Shown: in pieces, positions 8,118 through 16,805 of the stretch
Layout of the letters: each line of letters begins with the position of its first letter
How positions within the stretch are numbered: position 1 is the first letter of the stretch
Source of the DNA: Reyranella sp.
GTDB taxonomy: Bacteria > Pseudomonadota > Alphaproteobacteria > Reyranellales > Reyranellaceae
DNA: 60,553 nucleotides
Assembly (NCBI GenBank): GCA_019750135.1
Contig: JAIEOV010000004.1
Coordinates: 1 to 60,553 of the forward strand
Direction: 5' to 3'
Made by a program: the position numbers and the translations under genes
Notes under the pieces: model-generated
Told to the model about the DNA's origin: nothing
Database searches by the model: none
What the model saw: only the letters and a program-made list of their open reading frames with translations

Positions 8118-9304
8118 CTCGCCAGCGAGTCGATCGCGGCGTCGACGCCGCCCGGGCTGAACGGCACGCCGGCGGTCTTCATCGCGAGCTCGGTGGTGGC
8201 GAGGCAGCCCAGCAGCATGGGCTCGTTGAGATCGCCCATGTGGCCGATGCGGAACACCTTGCCCATCAGCGGCCCCAGCCCGCCGCCGAGCGACAGGTTG
8301 TAGCGATCGATGGCGACCTTGCGCAGCGGGTCGGAGCTCACGTCCTCCGGCATGACCACCGTCGTCACCGAGTTGGAGAGCCGGTCGGGCGACTGGCAGT
8401 AGAGCTGCGGGCCCTTGCCGTCCTTGCCCCAGGCGCGCACCGCGGCGCGCGTCGCCTCGGCAAGGCGGGCATGGCGGGCGAATACCGCGTCGAGGCCTTC
8501 TTCCTCGAGCATCTTGAGCGACTCCTGCAGGCCGAAGAACATGTGCACCGGCGCGGTGCCCATGAACTTCTGCGGCGCGCGGCCGTTCATCAGCTCCCAA
8601 TGGAAGTAGTGGCGCGGCGCCTTGTTCTTGCGCGCCACGTCGAGCGCCTTGTTGCTGACGCCGGTGAAGGACATGCCGGTCGGCAGCATCAGGCCCTTCT
8701 GGCTGCCGCCCACGGTGACGTCGATGCCCCAGGCATCCATCTTGTACTCGATCGAGGCCAGCGAGGAGATGGTGTCGGACAGCAGCAGGGCCGGGTGCTT
8801 GGCCTCGTCGATGGCGCGGCGGATGTCGGACAGCGGCAGGACCATGCCGGTCGCTGTCTCGTTGTGGACGCAGAGCACGGCCTTGATCTCGTGCGCCTTG
8901 TCCTTGGCCAGGCGCTCGGCGACCTTGCTGACGTCGGCGCCCTTGCGCCAGTCGGCAGCGATGGTCTCGACCTTGATGCCGAGGTTGACCGCCATCTCGG
9001 CCCAGCTCACCGAGAAGTAGCCGGTCTCGATGATCAGCACAGTGTCGCCGGCGGCGAACAGGTTGGCGAGGGCGGCTTCCCAGGCGCCGTGGCCGCTCGC
9101 GTTGTACATGTAGAGACCCTGGTCGGTCTTCAGCACCCGCTTCACGCCTGCATGGCAGGCATGATGGATGGCCACGAACTCGTCGGACATGAAGTCCATC
9201 ACTGGCCGGTCCATGGCCCGCAGGACGCGGTCCGGGATGTTGGTGGGGCCGGGATTGTTGAAGAACTGACGGCCGCGCGGCTTTGCATTCACAGAAGCGT
9301 TCAA
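8114..9304 (-). CDS. Class V aminotransferase (alanine/serine-glyoxylate aminotransferase-like)
   Basis: 396 residues from a TTG start; PLP lysine at about K203 (GGSQKGLMLP). The N-terminal NNPGPTNIPDRVL matches the AGT/SGAT family, which transfers an amino group from alanine or serine to glyoxylate. TTG 9304 with GGAG upstream was chosen because family homology begins about ten residues later. An in-frame ATG at 9388 would add 28 unrelated residues and leave only 17 bases to the divergent aminotransferase. GTG alternatives also exist. Its pairing with a second aminotransferase and an isocitrate-lyase-type lyase hints at glyoxylate or C2/C3 amino-acid metabolism. Confidence 0.88.
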   Translation of the reverse strand: MNASVNAKPRGRQFFNNPGPTNIPDRVLRAMDRPVMDFMSDEFVAIHHACHAGVKRVLKTDQGLYMYNASGHGAWEAALANLFAAGDTVLIIETGYFSVSWAEMAVNLGIKVETIAADWRKGADVSKVAERLAKDKAHEIKAVLCVHNETATGMVLPLSDIRRAIDEAKHPALLLSDTISSLASIEYKMDAWGIDVTVGGSQKGLMLPTGMSFTGVSNKALDVARKNKAPRHYFHWELMNGRAPQKFMGTAPVHMFFGLQESLKMLEEEGLDAVFARHARLAEATRAAVRAWGKDGKGPQLYCQSPDRLSNSVTTVVMPEDVSSDPLRKVAIDRYNLSLGGGLGPLMGKVFRIGHMGDLNEPMLLGCLATTELAMKTAGVPFSPGGVDAAIDSLAS

Positions 9305-9405
9305 GGCAGGCTCCAGTCTGCGAAAAAGTGGCGGACCATAGGGCTTCAGGCCTTGGCGAGGCAAGCGAGGCTTGCGATGCTCACCCATTAGCTAAGTGAG
9401 GGCAA

Positions 9406-10794
9406 ATGAGTACGACAGCACCGACGAATTCAGCGATCGTGACCGACTACAAGGCCCGCACACAGGGCTCCGGTGCGCTGTTTGAACGCGCCCGCAAGGT
9501 GCTGCCGAGCGGCATCACGCACGATGCGCGCTATCTCGACCCTTATTCAATTCATGTCGCCAAGGCCAAGGGCCCGCGCAAGTGGGACGTCGACGGCAAC
9601 GAGTATGTCGACTATTTCGGCGGCCATGGCGCCATGCTCCTGGGTCATTCGCATCCTGCCGTCATCGAGGCGGTGAAGCGCCAGATGGACCTCGGCACCC
9701 ACTACGGCTCGAGCCACGAGCTGGAGGTGCGCTGGGCCGAGCTGGTGTGCGAGCTGATCCCGTCAGCCGAGAAGGTGCGGTTCACCGCGTCCGGCACCGA
9801 GGCTTCGCACATGGCGATCCGCCTGGCCCGCGCACACACCGGCAAGGACAAGATCGTGCGCTTCATCGGCCACTTCCATGGCTGGCACGACAACGTCGCC
9901 GCCGGTGCCACGTCCAATTACGACGGCTCGTCCGTGCCGGGCGTCGTGCAGAGCGTGACCGATCTCACCATCCTGATGCCGACCGACGACGTCGTGCCGA
10001 CCGTGAAGCTGCTGGAGGAGCGCGACGACATCGCCGCGGTGATGTTCGAGCCGTCGGGCGCGTCGTGGGGCCAGGTGCCGCTGCCGCCGGGCTTCGTGCA
10101 GGCGATCCGCGACGTCACCGCCAAGCGCGGCGTGGTCATGCTGATGGACGAGGTCATCACCGGCTTCCGCTGGTCGTCGGGCGGCGCGCAGAAGGCGCTG
10201 GGCATCACGCCCGACCTCTGCATCCTGGCCAAGATCGTCGCCGGCGGCCTGCCGGGCGGCGCCGTGGCCGGCAAGCGCGAGATTCTCGATCAGATCGATC
10301 ACGCTGCGTCGGCGGCGAAGAAGCGGGACAAGATCGGCCATCCCGGCACCTACAACGCCAACCCGTTGTCGGCTGCGGCAGCGGTGACGGCGCTGTCGCT
10401 GCTGCGCGACGAAGACCTGGCGGAGAAGGCCAATCGCACGGCGGCTGAATTGCGCGTGGCACTGCGTCAGGTGCTGATCGAGGAGAGCGTGCCGTGGGGC
10501 ATCTACGGCGATTCCTCGGCCTTCCTGATCTACCCCAACCCGACGGGAGAGGATGTGAACCCAGCAACCTTCGATCCGCTGAAGCTCGGCTTCGCCAAGC
10601 TCAAGGGCGCGAAGTCGGGCGCACTCACCGGCAAGATCCGCATGGGCCTGATGAGCCACGGCGTCGACATCATGGGTGCACCGGGCGGCTTCGTGTCGGC
10701 GACGCACGGCGGCGCAGAGATCGAGAAGACGGTGCACGCGTTGCGCCAGACGGTGCGCGCGCTGAAGGCGGAACGCGAAGTGAAGGCTGCGTGA
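9406..10794 (+). CDS. Class III aminotransferase, glutamate-1-semialdehyde aminomutase-like
   Basis: 462 residues. It shows GSGALFERARKVLPSG, the cofactor region TASGTEASHMAIRLARA, the PLP-binding D248 (MDEVITGFR) and the Schiff-base K276 (LCILAKIVAGGLPGGA). Sequence style resembles HemL, but many HemL-like proteins beside transporters are catabolic transaminases or mutases. Its position upstream of a TRAP importer and a PEP-mutase/isocitrate-lyase-family lyase supports a catabolic role rather than tetrapyrrole synthesis. It is divergent from the class V aminotransferase. Confidence 0.9.
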   Translation: MSTTAPTNSAIVTDYKARTQGSGALFERARKVLPSGITHDARYLDPYSIHVAKAKGPRKWDVDGNEYVDYFGGHGAMLLGHSHPAVIEAVKRQMDLGTHYGSSHELEVRWAELVCELIPSAEKVRFTASGTEASHMAIRLARAHTGKDKIVRFIGHFHGWHDNVAAGATSNYDGSSVPGVVQSVTDLTILMPTDDVVPTVKLLEERDDIAAVMFEPSGASWGQVPLPPGFVQAIRDVTAKRGVVMLMDEVITGFRWSSGGAQKALGITPDLCILAKIVAGGLPGGAVAGKREILDQIDHAASAAKKRDKIGHPGTYNANPLSAAAAVTALSLLRDEDLAEKANRTAAELRVALRQVLIEESVPWGIYGDSSAFLIYPNPTGEDVNPATFDPLKLGFAKLKGAKSGALTGKIRMGLMSHGVDIMGAPGGFVSATHGGAEIEKTVHALRQTVRALKAEREVKAA

Positions 10795-10883
10795 TCTCGA
10801 GCAACCGGTAGGCGGAAGGCCCGTGTATTCGCGCAAATGACGGAGGTCTAAGCTTCACTCAAGCAATAGCCTTGGGGGAACCG

Positions 10884-11873
10884 ATGATCACGCGCCGCCA
10901 TACGCTCGCCGCTCTTGCCGCGGGCTCTGTCGCAGCACCGGCGGTGTTGCGCGCGCAGACGACGACGTGGATCGTCTACACCTATGTGCCGGCGGCGACG
11001 CTCGCCCCGGCGCGTGTGTTCCAGGAGATCGTCGAGCGCGTCGCCAAGGAGACCAATGGCGGCCTGCAGCTGAAGTATCACCTGGGCGGCTCGCTCACCA
11101 TCAAGGGCACCGACATCACCACCGCGGTCGGCGACAACGTCATCCAGATCGGCGACGACGGCATGCAGCAGGGCAACGTGCCGATCACCGGCATCCTGCG
11201 CCTGCCCATGCTGATCACCAACCGTCAGGAATTCGACAAGGCGCTGGCCGTGATGAAGCCCTATGTCGACAAGGCCTACGACAAGCGCGGCTCGACGGTG
11301 CTGTCGACCTATTACTTTCCGCTGCAGATCGCCTGGTCGAGCAAGAAGCTTACCTCGCTCGACGACTTCAAGGGCCAGAAGATCCGTGCCACCTCGCCCG
11401 AGCAGATCGAGTTCCTGAAGCGCTTCGGCGCCAACGGACTGACGGTCAGCGGCGCCGAGGTGCCGTCGGCGCTGGAGCGCGGCGTGGTCGACGGCGTGCT
11501 GACGGCCAATGCCGGCGGCGGCAAGGTGTGGAAGGACCTCCTGAAGTACTGCTACGAGATCGGCCTCAACTATTTCGAGGCCAACATCGCGGTGAACAAG
11601 GAGGCTTTCGCCAAGCTTCCGGCCAACCAGCGCGAGGTCCTGACCAAGGCGATCGTCGAGCTGTCGCCCAAGATGACCGAGATGCTGTTCGCCGAGGAGG
11701 GCGAGGAGAAGGCCAAGCGCAAGGCCGAGGGCATGGTCCAGACCGACGCGACGCCCGCCGACTACAAGCGCGGCGCTGAGCGTATGGTGAGCTACTGGGA
11801 CGATTGGGCCAAGCCCAAGGGTGCCGAGACGCAGGAAGCCCTGAAGAAGGTGCGCGAGGCGCTCGGTCGCTGA
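10884..11873 (+). CDS. TRAP transporter solute-binding protein (DctP family)
   Basis: 329 residues. A twin-arginine-like signal (MITRRHTLAALAAGSVAAP, cleavage near LRAQ) exports it to the periplasm. The DctP body shows GGSLTIKGTDITTAVGDNVIQIG near the start and FKGQKIRATSPEQIEFLKRFG in the middle, where family members place the arginine that binds carboxylates. It delivers an organic acid to the DctQM membrane pair encoded immediately downstream. ATG 10884 follows a GGGGGA ribosome site; a TTG 12 bases upstream is less likely. Confidence 0.92.
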   Translation: MITRRHTLAALAAGSVAAPAVLRAQTTTWIVYTYVPAATLAPARVFQEIVERVAKETNGGLQLKYHLGGSLTIKGTDITTAVGDNVIQIGDDGMQQGNVPITGILRLPMLITNRQEFDKALAVMKPYVDKAYDKRGSTVLSTYYFPLQIAWSSKKLTSLDDFKGQKIRATSPEQIEFLKRFGANGLTVSGAEVPSALERGVVDGVLTANAGGGKVWKDLLKYCYEIGLNYFEANIAVNKEAFAKLPANQREVLTKAIVELSPKMTEMLFAEEGEEKAKRKAEGMVQTDATPADYKRGAERMVSYWDDWAKPKGAETQEALKKVREALGR

Positions 11874-12367
11874 TGTCGTCGCCTGCCGATCCGCGCCCGT
11901 TCAACCTGCTCGAGCGGGCGAGCCTCTGGACGTCGGCCTTCTGCATGGCCGGCATGGCGATCCTGATGCTTGCTGAGATCCTGCTGCGCAGCGTCTTCAA
12001 CAGCACCACCGAGCATTCCGACGAGCTGGTCGGCTACCTGCTGGTCGGCGTGTCATTCCTGAGCCTGGCGCTATGCCAGAGCCGCGGCGCCTTCCATCGC
12101 GTCGAGATGGTGCAGATGCGGCTGGGGCCGCGCAGCCAGGCGCTGTCATCGCTGGTCTTCGACGTGCTGTCGTTCGCCTATATCGCCGTCACCGGCTGGT
12201 ACTTCGTGCAGTTCGTCATGAGTTCGTACCGCCGCGAGGCGATGGCGAGCACGGTGCTGGCCACGCCGCTCTGGATCCCTGAATCGGTGATGATCTTGGG
12301 CGCCGCCATGCTGCTGCTGGCGCTGGCGCAGTCGATCGTGAACGACGTGCGGAAGCTTTTGGCATGA
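11873..12367 (+). CDS. TRAP transporter small permease (DctQ family)
   Basis: 164 residues with four predicted membrane helices and the family pattern AEILLRSVFNSTTEHSDELVGYLLVG in the first half. DctQ proteins hold the large permease and couple to the binding protein. The start shares one base with the DctP stop (TGATG), and the end overlaps DctM by ATGA, so the three subunits are translationally coupled. Confidence 0.93.
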   Translation: MSSPADPRPFNLLERASLWTSAFCMAGMAILMLAEILLRSVFNSTTEHSDELVGYLLVGVSFLSLALCQSRGAFHRVEMVQMRLGPRSQALSSLVFDVLSFAYIAVTGWYFVQFVMSSYRREAMASTVLATPLWIPESVMILGAAMLLLALAQSIVNDVRKLLA

Positions 12368-13671
12368 GCACCGGCCTCGAAGTCGTCATCGTCCTGGTGA
12401 TCTTCCTCGGCCTGCTGGCCGCGGGCATGACCATCCCGTTCGCGATCGGCGTGCCGGCCATCGTTTACCTGCTGCTGCATGGCGGCGTGCCGGCACTGAA
12501 GGGCATCGGCCTGATGAGCTGGGGCTCGATGAACAGCTTCGCGCTGACGGCGATCCCGCTGTTCATCCTGATGGCCGAGATCATGCAGCACTCGGGCTTG
12601 AGCTTCCGCATCTATCGCGGGCTCTCCAAGCTGGTCTGCGTCATTCCGGGCGGCCTGCTGCAGACCAACATCGCAGGCTGTGCGCTGTTCGCGGCGATCT
12701 CGGGCTCGTCGGTGGCGACGGCGGCGGCGATCGGCACGGTCGCCCTGCCGCAGCTCATCCAGCGCGGCTATCATCGGCCGTTGGCAGCGGGCTCGTTGGC
12801 GGCCGGCGGCACGCTCGGCATCCTGATCCCGCCGTCGATCGCCATGATCGTCTACGGCACCTTCACCGAGACCTCGGTGTCCAAGCTGTTCATGGCGGGA
12901 GTCGTGCCGGGGTTGCTGCTGACCGGCCTGTTCATGCTCTATGTGTTCGTGCATGCGCTGCTGCGGCCCGAGATCGCGCCGCGCGAGAAAGGGCCACAGA
13001 ACCTCGCCGAGTTCCTGCAGGCGCTGTCCGACCTGCTGCCCTTCGTCGTGGTGATCGGCGGCACCATGGGCAGCCTCTATTTCGGCTGGGTGACGCCGAC
13101 CGAGGCGGCCGCCGTCGGCTGCCTGGCGGCGTTCGTGGTCTCGTCGATCTGGGGCAAGCTCGGCTGGAAGGAATTGAGCACCGCCATGACCTCGGCGGTG
13201 ATGATCAGCGGCAACATCCTGCTGATCGTCTACACCGCCTTCGTCTTCTCCTATGCCATCAGCGTTGCCGGCGTCGGCGAATCGCTGACCTCGTGGATGG
13301 TGGCGCTGAACCTGTCGCGGCTGGAATTCTTCTTCGCGCTGTTCGTGCTCTACACGATCCTGGGCTGCCTGGTCGAAAGCCTGGGCATGATCGTGATCAC
13401 CGTACCGCTGCTCTACCCGGTGCTGCTGAAGTACCACATCGACCCGGTCTGGTTCGGCATCATCCTGGTGCTGTTCATCGAGCTCGGCCAGATCTCGCCG
13501 CCCATCGGCATCAACCTGTTCGTCATCCAGAGCATCTGGGACGGCAAGCTGTCGGACATTGTCTGGGGCACCATCCCATTCCATCTCCTGATGTTCGTCC
13601 TGCTGGTAATGCTGGTATTCTGGCCCGATATCGCCCTTTGGCTGCCCAACCACATGTTTGCCCCGACATGA
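12364..13671 (+). CDS. TRAP transporter large permease (DctM family)
   Basis: 435 residues, about 12 hydrophobic helices, with GTLGILIPPSIAMIVYG and LVESLGMIVITVPLLYPV, the two pseudo-repeat transport motifs, and GQISPPIGINLFVIQ near the end. This is the Na+-driven transport subunit for organic acids. It completes a DctPQM set and overlaps the following lyase by ATGA, which ties the lyase to the imported substrate. Confidence 0.95.
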   Translation: MSTGLEVVIVLVIFLGLLAAGMTIPFAIGVPAIVYLLLHGGVPALKGIGLMSWGSMNSFALTAIPLFILMAEIMQHSGLSFRIYRGLSKLVCVIPGGLLQTNIAGCALFAAISGSSVATAAAIGTVALPQLIQRGYHRPLAAGSLAAGGTLGILIPPSIAMIVYGTFTETSVSKLFMAGVVPGLLLTGLFMLYVFVHALLRPEIAPREKGPQNLAEFLQALSDLLPFVVVIGGTMGSLYFGWVTPTEAAAVGCLAAFVVSSIWGKLGWKELSTAMTSAVMISGNILLIVYTAFVFSYAISVAGVGESLTSWMVALNLSRLEFFFALFVLYTILGCLVESLGMIVITVPLLYPVLLKYHIDPVWFGIILVLFIELGQISPPIGINLFVIQSIWDGKLSDIVWGTIPFHLLMFVLLVMLVFWPDIALWLPNHMFAPT

Positions 13672-14576
13672 CAGACCGTCACGCTGCCTATCCCACCGGC
13701 TTGAAGGAAACGCCGACGCGCCATCGCGCCCTGCGTCGGCGCATGGAGGCGCCGGGCATCGTCGTGGCGCCCGGCTGCTACGACTGCATCAGCGCGCGGC
13801 TGGTCGAGGTCTCGGGCTTCGATGCGGCGTACATCACAGGTTCGGGCGTCTCGATGAGCGCGCTGGGTGCGCCCGACATGGGCGCGCTGAGCTTCGGCGA
13901 GATCCTCGACCGCGTCTGGCGCATCTGCGATTCGGTTTCGATCCCGGTGATCGCCGACGCCGACACGGGCTATGGCGGCCCGCTCAACGTCATCCGAACC
14001 ATGCGCGAGTTCGAGCGCGCCGGTGTCAGCGCCGTGCAGCTGGAGGACCAGGAATGGCCCAAGAAGTGTGGCCACGAGCCCGGTCGCAAGCTCGCCTCGA
14101 CCACCGAGATGGAGCAGCGCATCAAGGCCGCCGCCGATGCGCGGGTCGATGACGACGTCATGATCGTGGCCCGCACCGACGCCATCGCCTCGGAAGGTTT
14201 CGAGGCGGCATTGGAGCGTGCGGCGCGCTATCGCGAGGCTGGCGCCGACATCCTGTTCGTCGAGGCGCCGCCGAACGAGGCCAATCTTGCCGAGGTGCCC
14301 AAGCGTCTCGGCGTGCCGTGCCTCGCCAACATGGTCGAAGGCGGCCGCACGCCGATCCTGCCGTTTCCGCAGCTGGAGCAACTCGGATTCAAGGTCGCGA
14401 TCTATCCCAATTCGCTGACGCGCCTGTTTGCGCGCGTCGGCCAGGACCTGCTGGGCTCGCTCAAGAGCACGGGCAACACCGCGGCGATGGCCAACCAGAT
14501 GCTCGACCACGGCCAGCTTTGGTCGCTGTTCGAGAACGAGCGCTGGCAGGCCTTGGAGAAGAAGTTCCAGGGGTAG
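13668..14576 (+). CDS. Isocitrate lyase/PEP mutase superfamily lyase
   Basis: 302 residues. It has Mg2+-site D97-A-D99-TGYGG, E126-D and the mobile-loop KKCGH at 132-136. The loop cysteine marks C-C lyases such as methylisocitrate or 2,3-dimethylmalate lyase and argues against a true PEP mutase, which lacks it. The likely reaction is retro-aldol cleavage of a 2-hydroxy or branched dicarboxylate, possibly yielding glyoxylate or pyruvate. It starts within the DctM stop (ATGA), so the TRAP system probably imports its substrate or precursor. Nearby glyoxylate-type aminotransferases could dispose of the product. Confidence 0.88.
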   Translation: MTDRHAAYPTGLKETPTRHRALRRRMEAPGIVVAPGCYDCISARLVEVSGFDAAYITGSGVSMSALGAPDMGALSFGEILDRVWRICDSVSIPVIADADTGYGGPLNVIRTMREFERAGVSAVQLEDQEWPKKCGHEPGRKLASTTEMEQRIKAAADARVDDDVMIVARTDAIASEGFEAALERAARYREAGADILFVEAPPNEANLAEVPKRLGVPCLANMVEGGRTPILPFPQLEQLGFKVAIYPNSLTRLFARVGQDLLGSLKSTGNTAAMANQMLDHGQLWSLFENERWQALEKKFQG

Positions 14577-14582
14577 GGCCGC

Positions 14583-15362
14583 TCAGACGGCGCCCTCGTC
14601 CCTGATGTGCAGAACGCGGCCACAATGCTTGCAGTGCACGGCGTCAGCGTCGTGCGCCATCAGCCCGCAATCCGGACACTCGTAGCGAACCTTGTCGGGA
14701 CGGAAAATCGCCTGAAGCAGCCTCAGGAACAGCCCGACTCCCACGAACATGATGACGACGGCGAGGAGGCGGCCGAGCGGTCCGCGCAACGTGATGTCGC
14801 CGAAGCCAGTGGTGGTGAGCGTGGTGATGGTGAAATACAGCGCGTCGACGTAGCTCGAAATCTGCGGATTGACGACGTGCTGCGTGACGTAGACCACCGA
14901 TGTGATGATGAAGATGAAGACGAGAAGGTTGACCGTCCGCTGGATGATGTCCTCGTTCCGACGGAACCAGGGAGAGTCACGACGCAGGTCCCGCAGCAGG
15001 TGGTAGGAGCGCAGGAGCCGGAGCGCGCGGGCGATCCGCAGGAAGGCGAGGTTCTCGACGAAGAACGGAAGCAGCAGCGAACCGATCACGACCAGATCGG
15101 CGGCAGTGGAGATGCTCAGCAGGTGTTGGCGCCTGTCCTGCTCGGCATAGAGGCGGGCTGAAAAGTCCAGAAGCAGCACGAAGGCGATCGCCAGGTCGAG
15201 AGGGATCATCCACCAGTGCGCGCCGGCGACCGCTGACAGAAGAAAGACCCCGATGGTGACGACGTCGAAGATGATGAGGCCATAGCGAAACCGCCGCGCC
15301 CGGGCGTCGTTTCCGAAGTAGAGCGCCTGCAGTTTCTCGCGGAAGCCAGGCGCCTTGCTCAT
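14583..15362 (-). CDS. Voltage-gated-type potassium channel with C-terminal zinc ribbon
   Basis: 259 residues, six membrane segments. S4 is short and arginine-rich (FLRIARALRLLRSYHLLRDLRR, in two parts around residues 108-128). The pore helix leads to TTTGFGD at 183-189, a K+ selectivity filter variant. After S6 comes a small zinc ribbon with C229-x2-C232 and C244-x2-C247. Kv-like channels set membrane potential or sense voltage. The ribbon is not a usual ligand module for this family and may tune gating by metal, redox or partner binding. It is convergent with the lyase seven bases away. Confidence 0.9.
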   Translation of the reverse strand: MSKAPGFREKLQALYFGNDARARRFRYGLIIFDVVTIGVFLLSAVAGAHWWMIPLDLAIAFVLLLDFSARLYAEQDRRQHLLSISTAADLVVIGSLLLPFFVENLAFLRIARALRLLRSYHLLRDLRRDSPWFRRNEDIIQRTVNLLVFIFIITSVVYVTQHVVNPQISSYVDALYFTITTLTTTGFGDITLRGPLGRLLAVVIMFVGVGLFLRLLQAIFRPDKVRYECPDCGLMAHDADAVHCKHCGRVLHIRDEGAV

Positions 15363-15389
15363 GCGCCGCGCTTTAGCATGCCAGGGCTT

Positions 15390-15788
15390 TCAACGTTTGC
15401 CTTTGCCGATGTGGGCGATGGCCTCGATCTCGACCAGGATCTCGGGCGCGGCGAGCGCGCTCACCTCGACCAGGGTCGAGGCGGGGAAGTCGCCGGTGAA
15501 GAACTCGGCCCGCGCCTTCCACACCTTGGTGTTGTTCTTGATGTCGGTGACGTAGATCGTGACCTTCACCACGTCGGCCATGGCGCCGCCGGCCGCTTCG
15601 ACCATGCCCTTGATCTTGTTGAAGATCACCTTGGCCTGCTCGTACTCGTCCATCTTGGCGAGCTGGGCGGCATCGGTGCCGCGCGCGGTCATGCCCGAGA
15701 CATAGGCGATGCCGTCCGACACCAGGCAGTTCGACCAGCGCTCGGGCGGCGGCTCGGGCACGTGGGGCGATGTCACGCGGCGGATCAT
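15390..15788 (-). CDS. RidA/YjgF-family protein lacking the deaminase arginine
   Basis: 132 residues, a full RidA fold. Canonical RidA proteins hydrolyse reactive enamine/imine intermediates using a conserved arginine in a P-A-R-S/T-like context. Here the matching segment reads FPASTLVEVSAL, without that arginine, so the protein belongs to a different Rid subgroup with unknown activity. It lies just upstream, on the same strand, of the K+ channel and 19 bases downstream of the Bug protein. Confidence 0.9.
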   Translation of the reverse strand: MIRRVTSPHVPEPPPERWSNCLVSDGIAYVSGMTARGTDAAQLAKMDEYEQAKVIFNKIKGMVEAAGGAMADVVKVTIYVTDIKNNTKVWKARAEFFTGDFPASTLVEVSALAAPEILVEIEAIAHIGKGKR

Positions 15789-15807
15789 GGGCGTCTCCTC
15801 GCTTGGT

Positions 15808-16785
15808 CTATTCCGGCTTGGCTCCCGTAGACTTCACCACCGGCGTCCACTTGTCGATCTCGGCCTGGATGAAGCGCGTCACCTCGGCCGGCGTCGCCGT
15901 GCTGGCCTCGGCGCCGATCTCTTCCCAGCGCTTGACCACGGCCGGCTCCTTCAGCACGGCCTGCATCTCCGTCGCCAGGCGGTCGACGATCGGCTGCGGC
16001 GTCTTGGCCGGCACCGAGATGCCGAACCACGAATAGGAGATCAGGTCGGGGTAGCCGAGTTCCTTCATGGTCGGCACGTCGGGGAAGGCGGGGCTGCGCT
16101 CCTCGCTGCTGACGGCGAGCGCGCGCACCTTGCCGGCCTTGATGTGCGGTGCGGCCGACGGCAGGGAATCGAACATCGATGGGACGTTGCCGTTGATCGT
16201 GTCGACCATGGCGGGCCCGGCACCGCGATAGGGTACATGGACCAGGGCGGCGCCGATGACCTGCTCGAGCTGGGCCCCCAGCAGATGGTTGCTCGAACCC
16301 GCGCCTGAGGTCGCGTAGGCGAGCTTGCCGGGCTCGGCCTTGGCGATCTCGATGTATTCCTTGAACGTCTTGGCCTTGAAGCCAGGGTTGACCACCAGGA
16401 CGCTGGGATTGCGCGAGGCGATCGAGATGTGGATGAAGTCGGCCATCGGGTCGAAGTCGGCGCCGCCATAGAGCGTCGGCGAGATCGACAGGCCCGAGAT
16501 CACCGACATCAGGAGCGTGTAGCCATCGGGCGGCGCCTTGGCGACCAGGGCGGTGCCGACCATCGCGCCCTTGCCGGGCTTGTTGTCGACGATGATGTTC
16601 TGGCCGAGCCGCTGGCCGAGGTATTCGGCCACCATGCGGGCGATCACGTCGGTGGTGCCGCCGGGTGCGTAGGGCACGACGAGCTTGATGGGCTTCGACG
16701 GCCAGGCTTGTGCCAGGGTCGGCGAGGGGAGGGCCGGAAGGGCAGCCGCCAGCGAGGCGGCGATGAATGTGCGGCGAGGGATCAT
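15808..16785 (-). CDS. Bug family tripartite tricarboxylate transporter binding protein
   Basis: 325 residues. A signal peptide (MIPRRTFIAASLAAALPA, cleavage near TLAQA) is followed by the hallmark KLVVPYAPGGTTDVIAR and GKGAMVGTALVAKAPPDGYTL motifs. Bug proteins bind carboxylates or aromatic acids in the periplasm. No TctA/TctB membrane subunits lie nearby, which is common for orphan Bug proteins. It is divergent from the acyl-CoA synthetase, whose start is only 20 bases away, so the two probably share a promoter region. Confidence 0.93.
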   Translation of the reverse strand: MIPRRTFIAASLAAALPALPSPTLAQAWPSKPIKLVVPYAPGGTTDVIARMVAEYLGQRLGQNIIVDNKPGKGAMVGTALVAKAPPDGYTLLMSVISGLSISPTLYGGADFDPMADFIHISIASRNPSVLVVNPGFKAKTFKEYIEIAKAEPGKLAYATSGAGSSNHLLGAQLEQVIGAALVHVPYRGAGPAMVDTINGNVPSMFDSLPSAAPHIKAGKVRALAVSSEERSPAFPDVPTMKELGYPDLISYSWFGISVPAKTPQPIVDRLATEMQAVLKEPAVVKRWEEIGAEASTATPAEVTRFIQAEIDKWTPVVKSTGAKPE

Positions 16786-16805
16786 GCGCCGAGTATACTC
16801 GGGCC

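Noticed and set aside
6552..8600. A 682-residue fusion of crotonase and upstream sequence
   Set aside because: Family homology starts at ATG 7331. The extra 420 residues are antisense translation of the carbonic anhydrase and aminotransferase genes.
12178..13653. Long minus-strand open frame opposite the TRAP large permease
   Set aside because: It is a mirror of a strong DctM gene, has a skewed charged composition (rich in Asp, Arg, Gln, His) and no ribosome site or family match.
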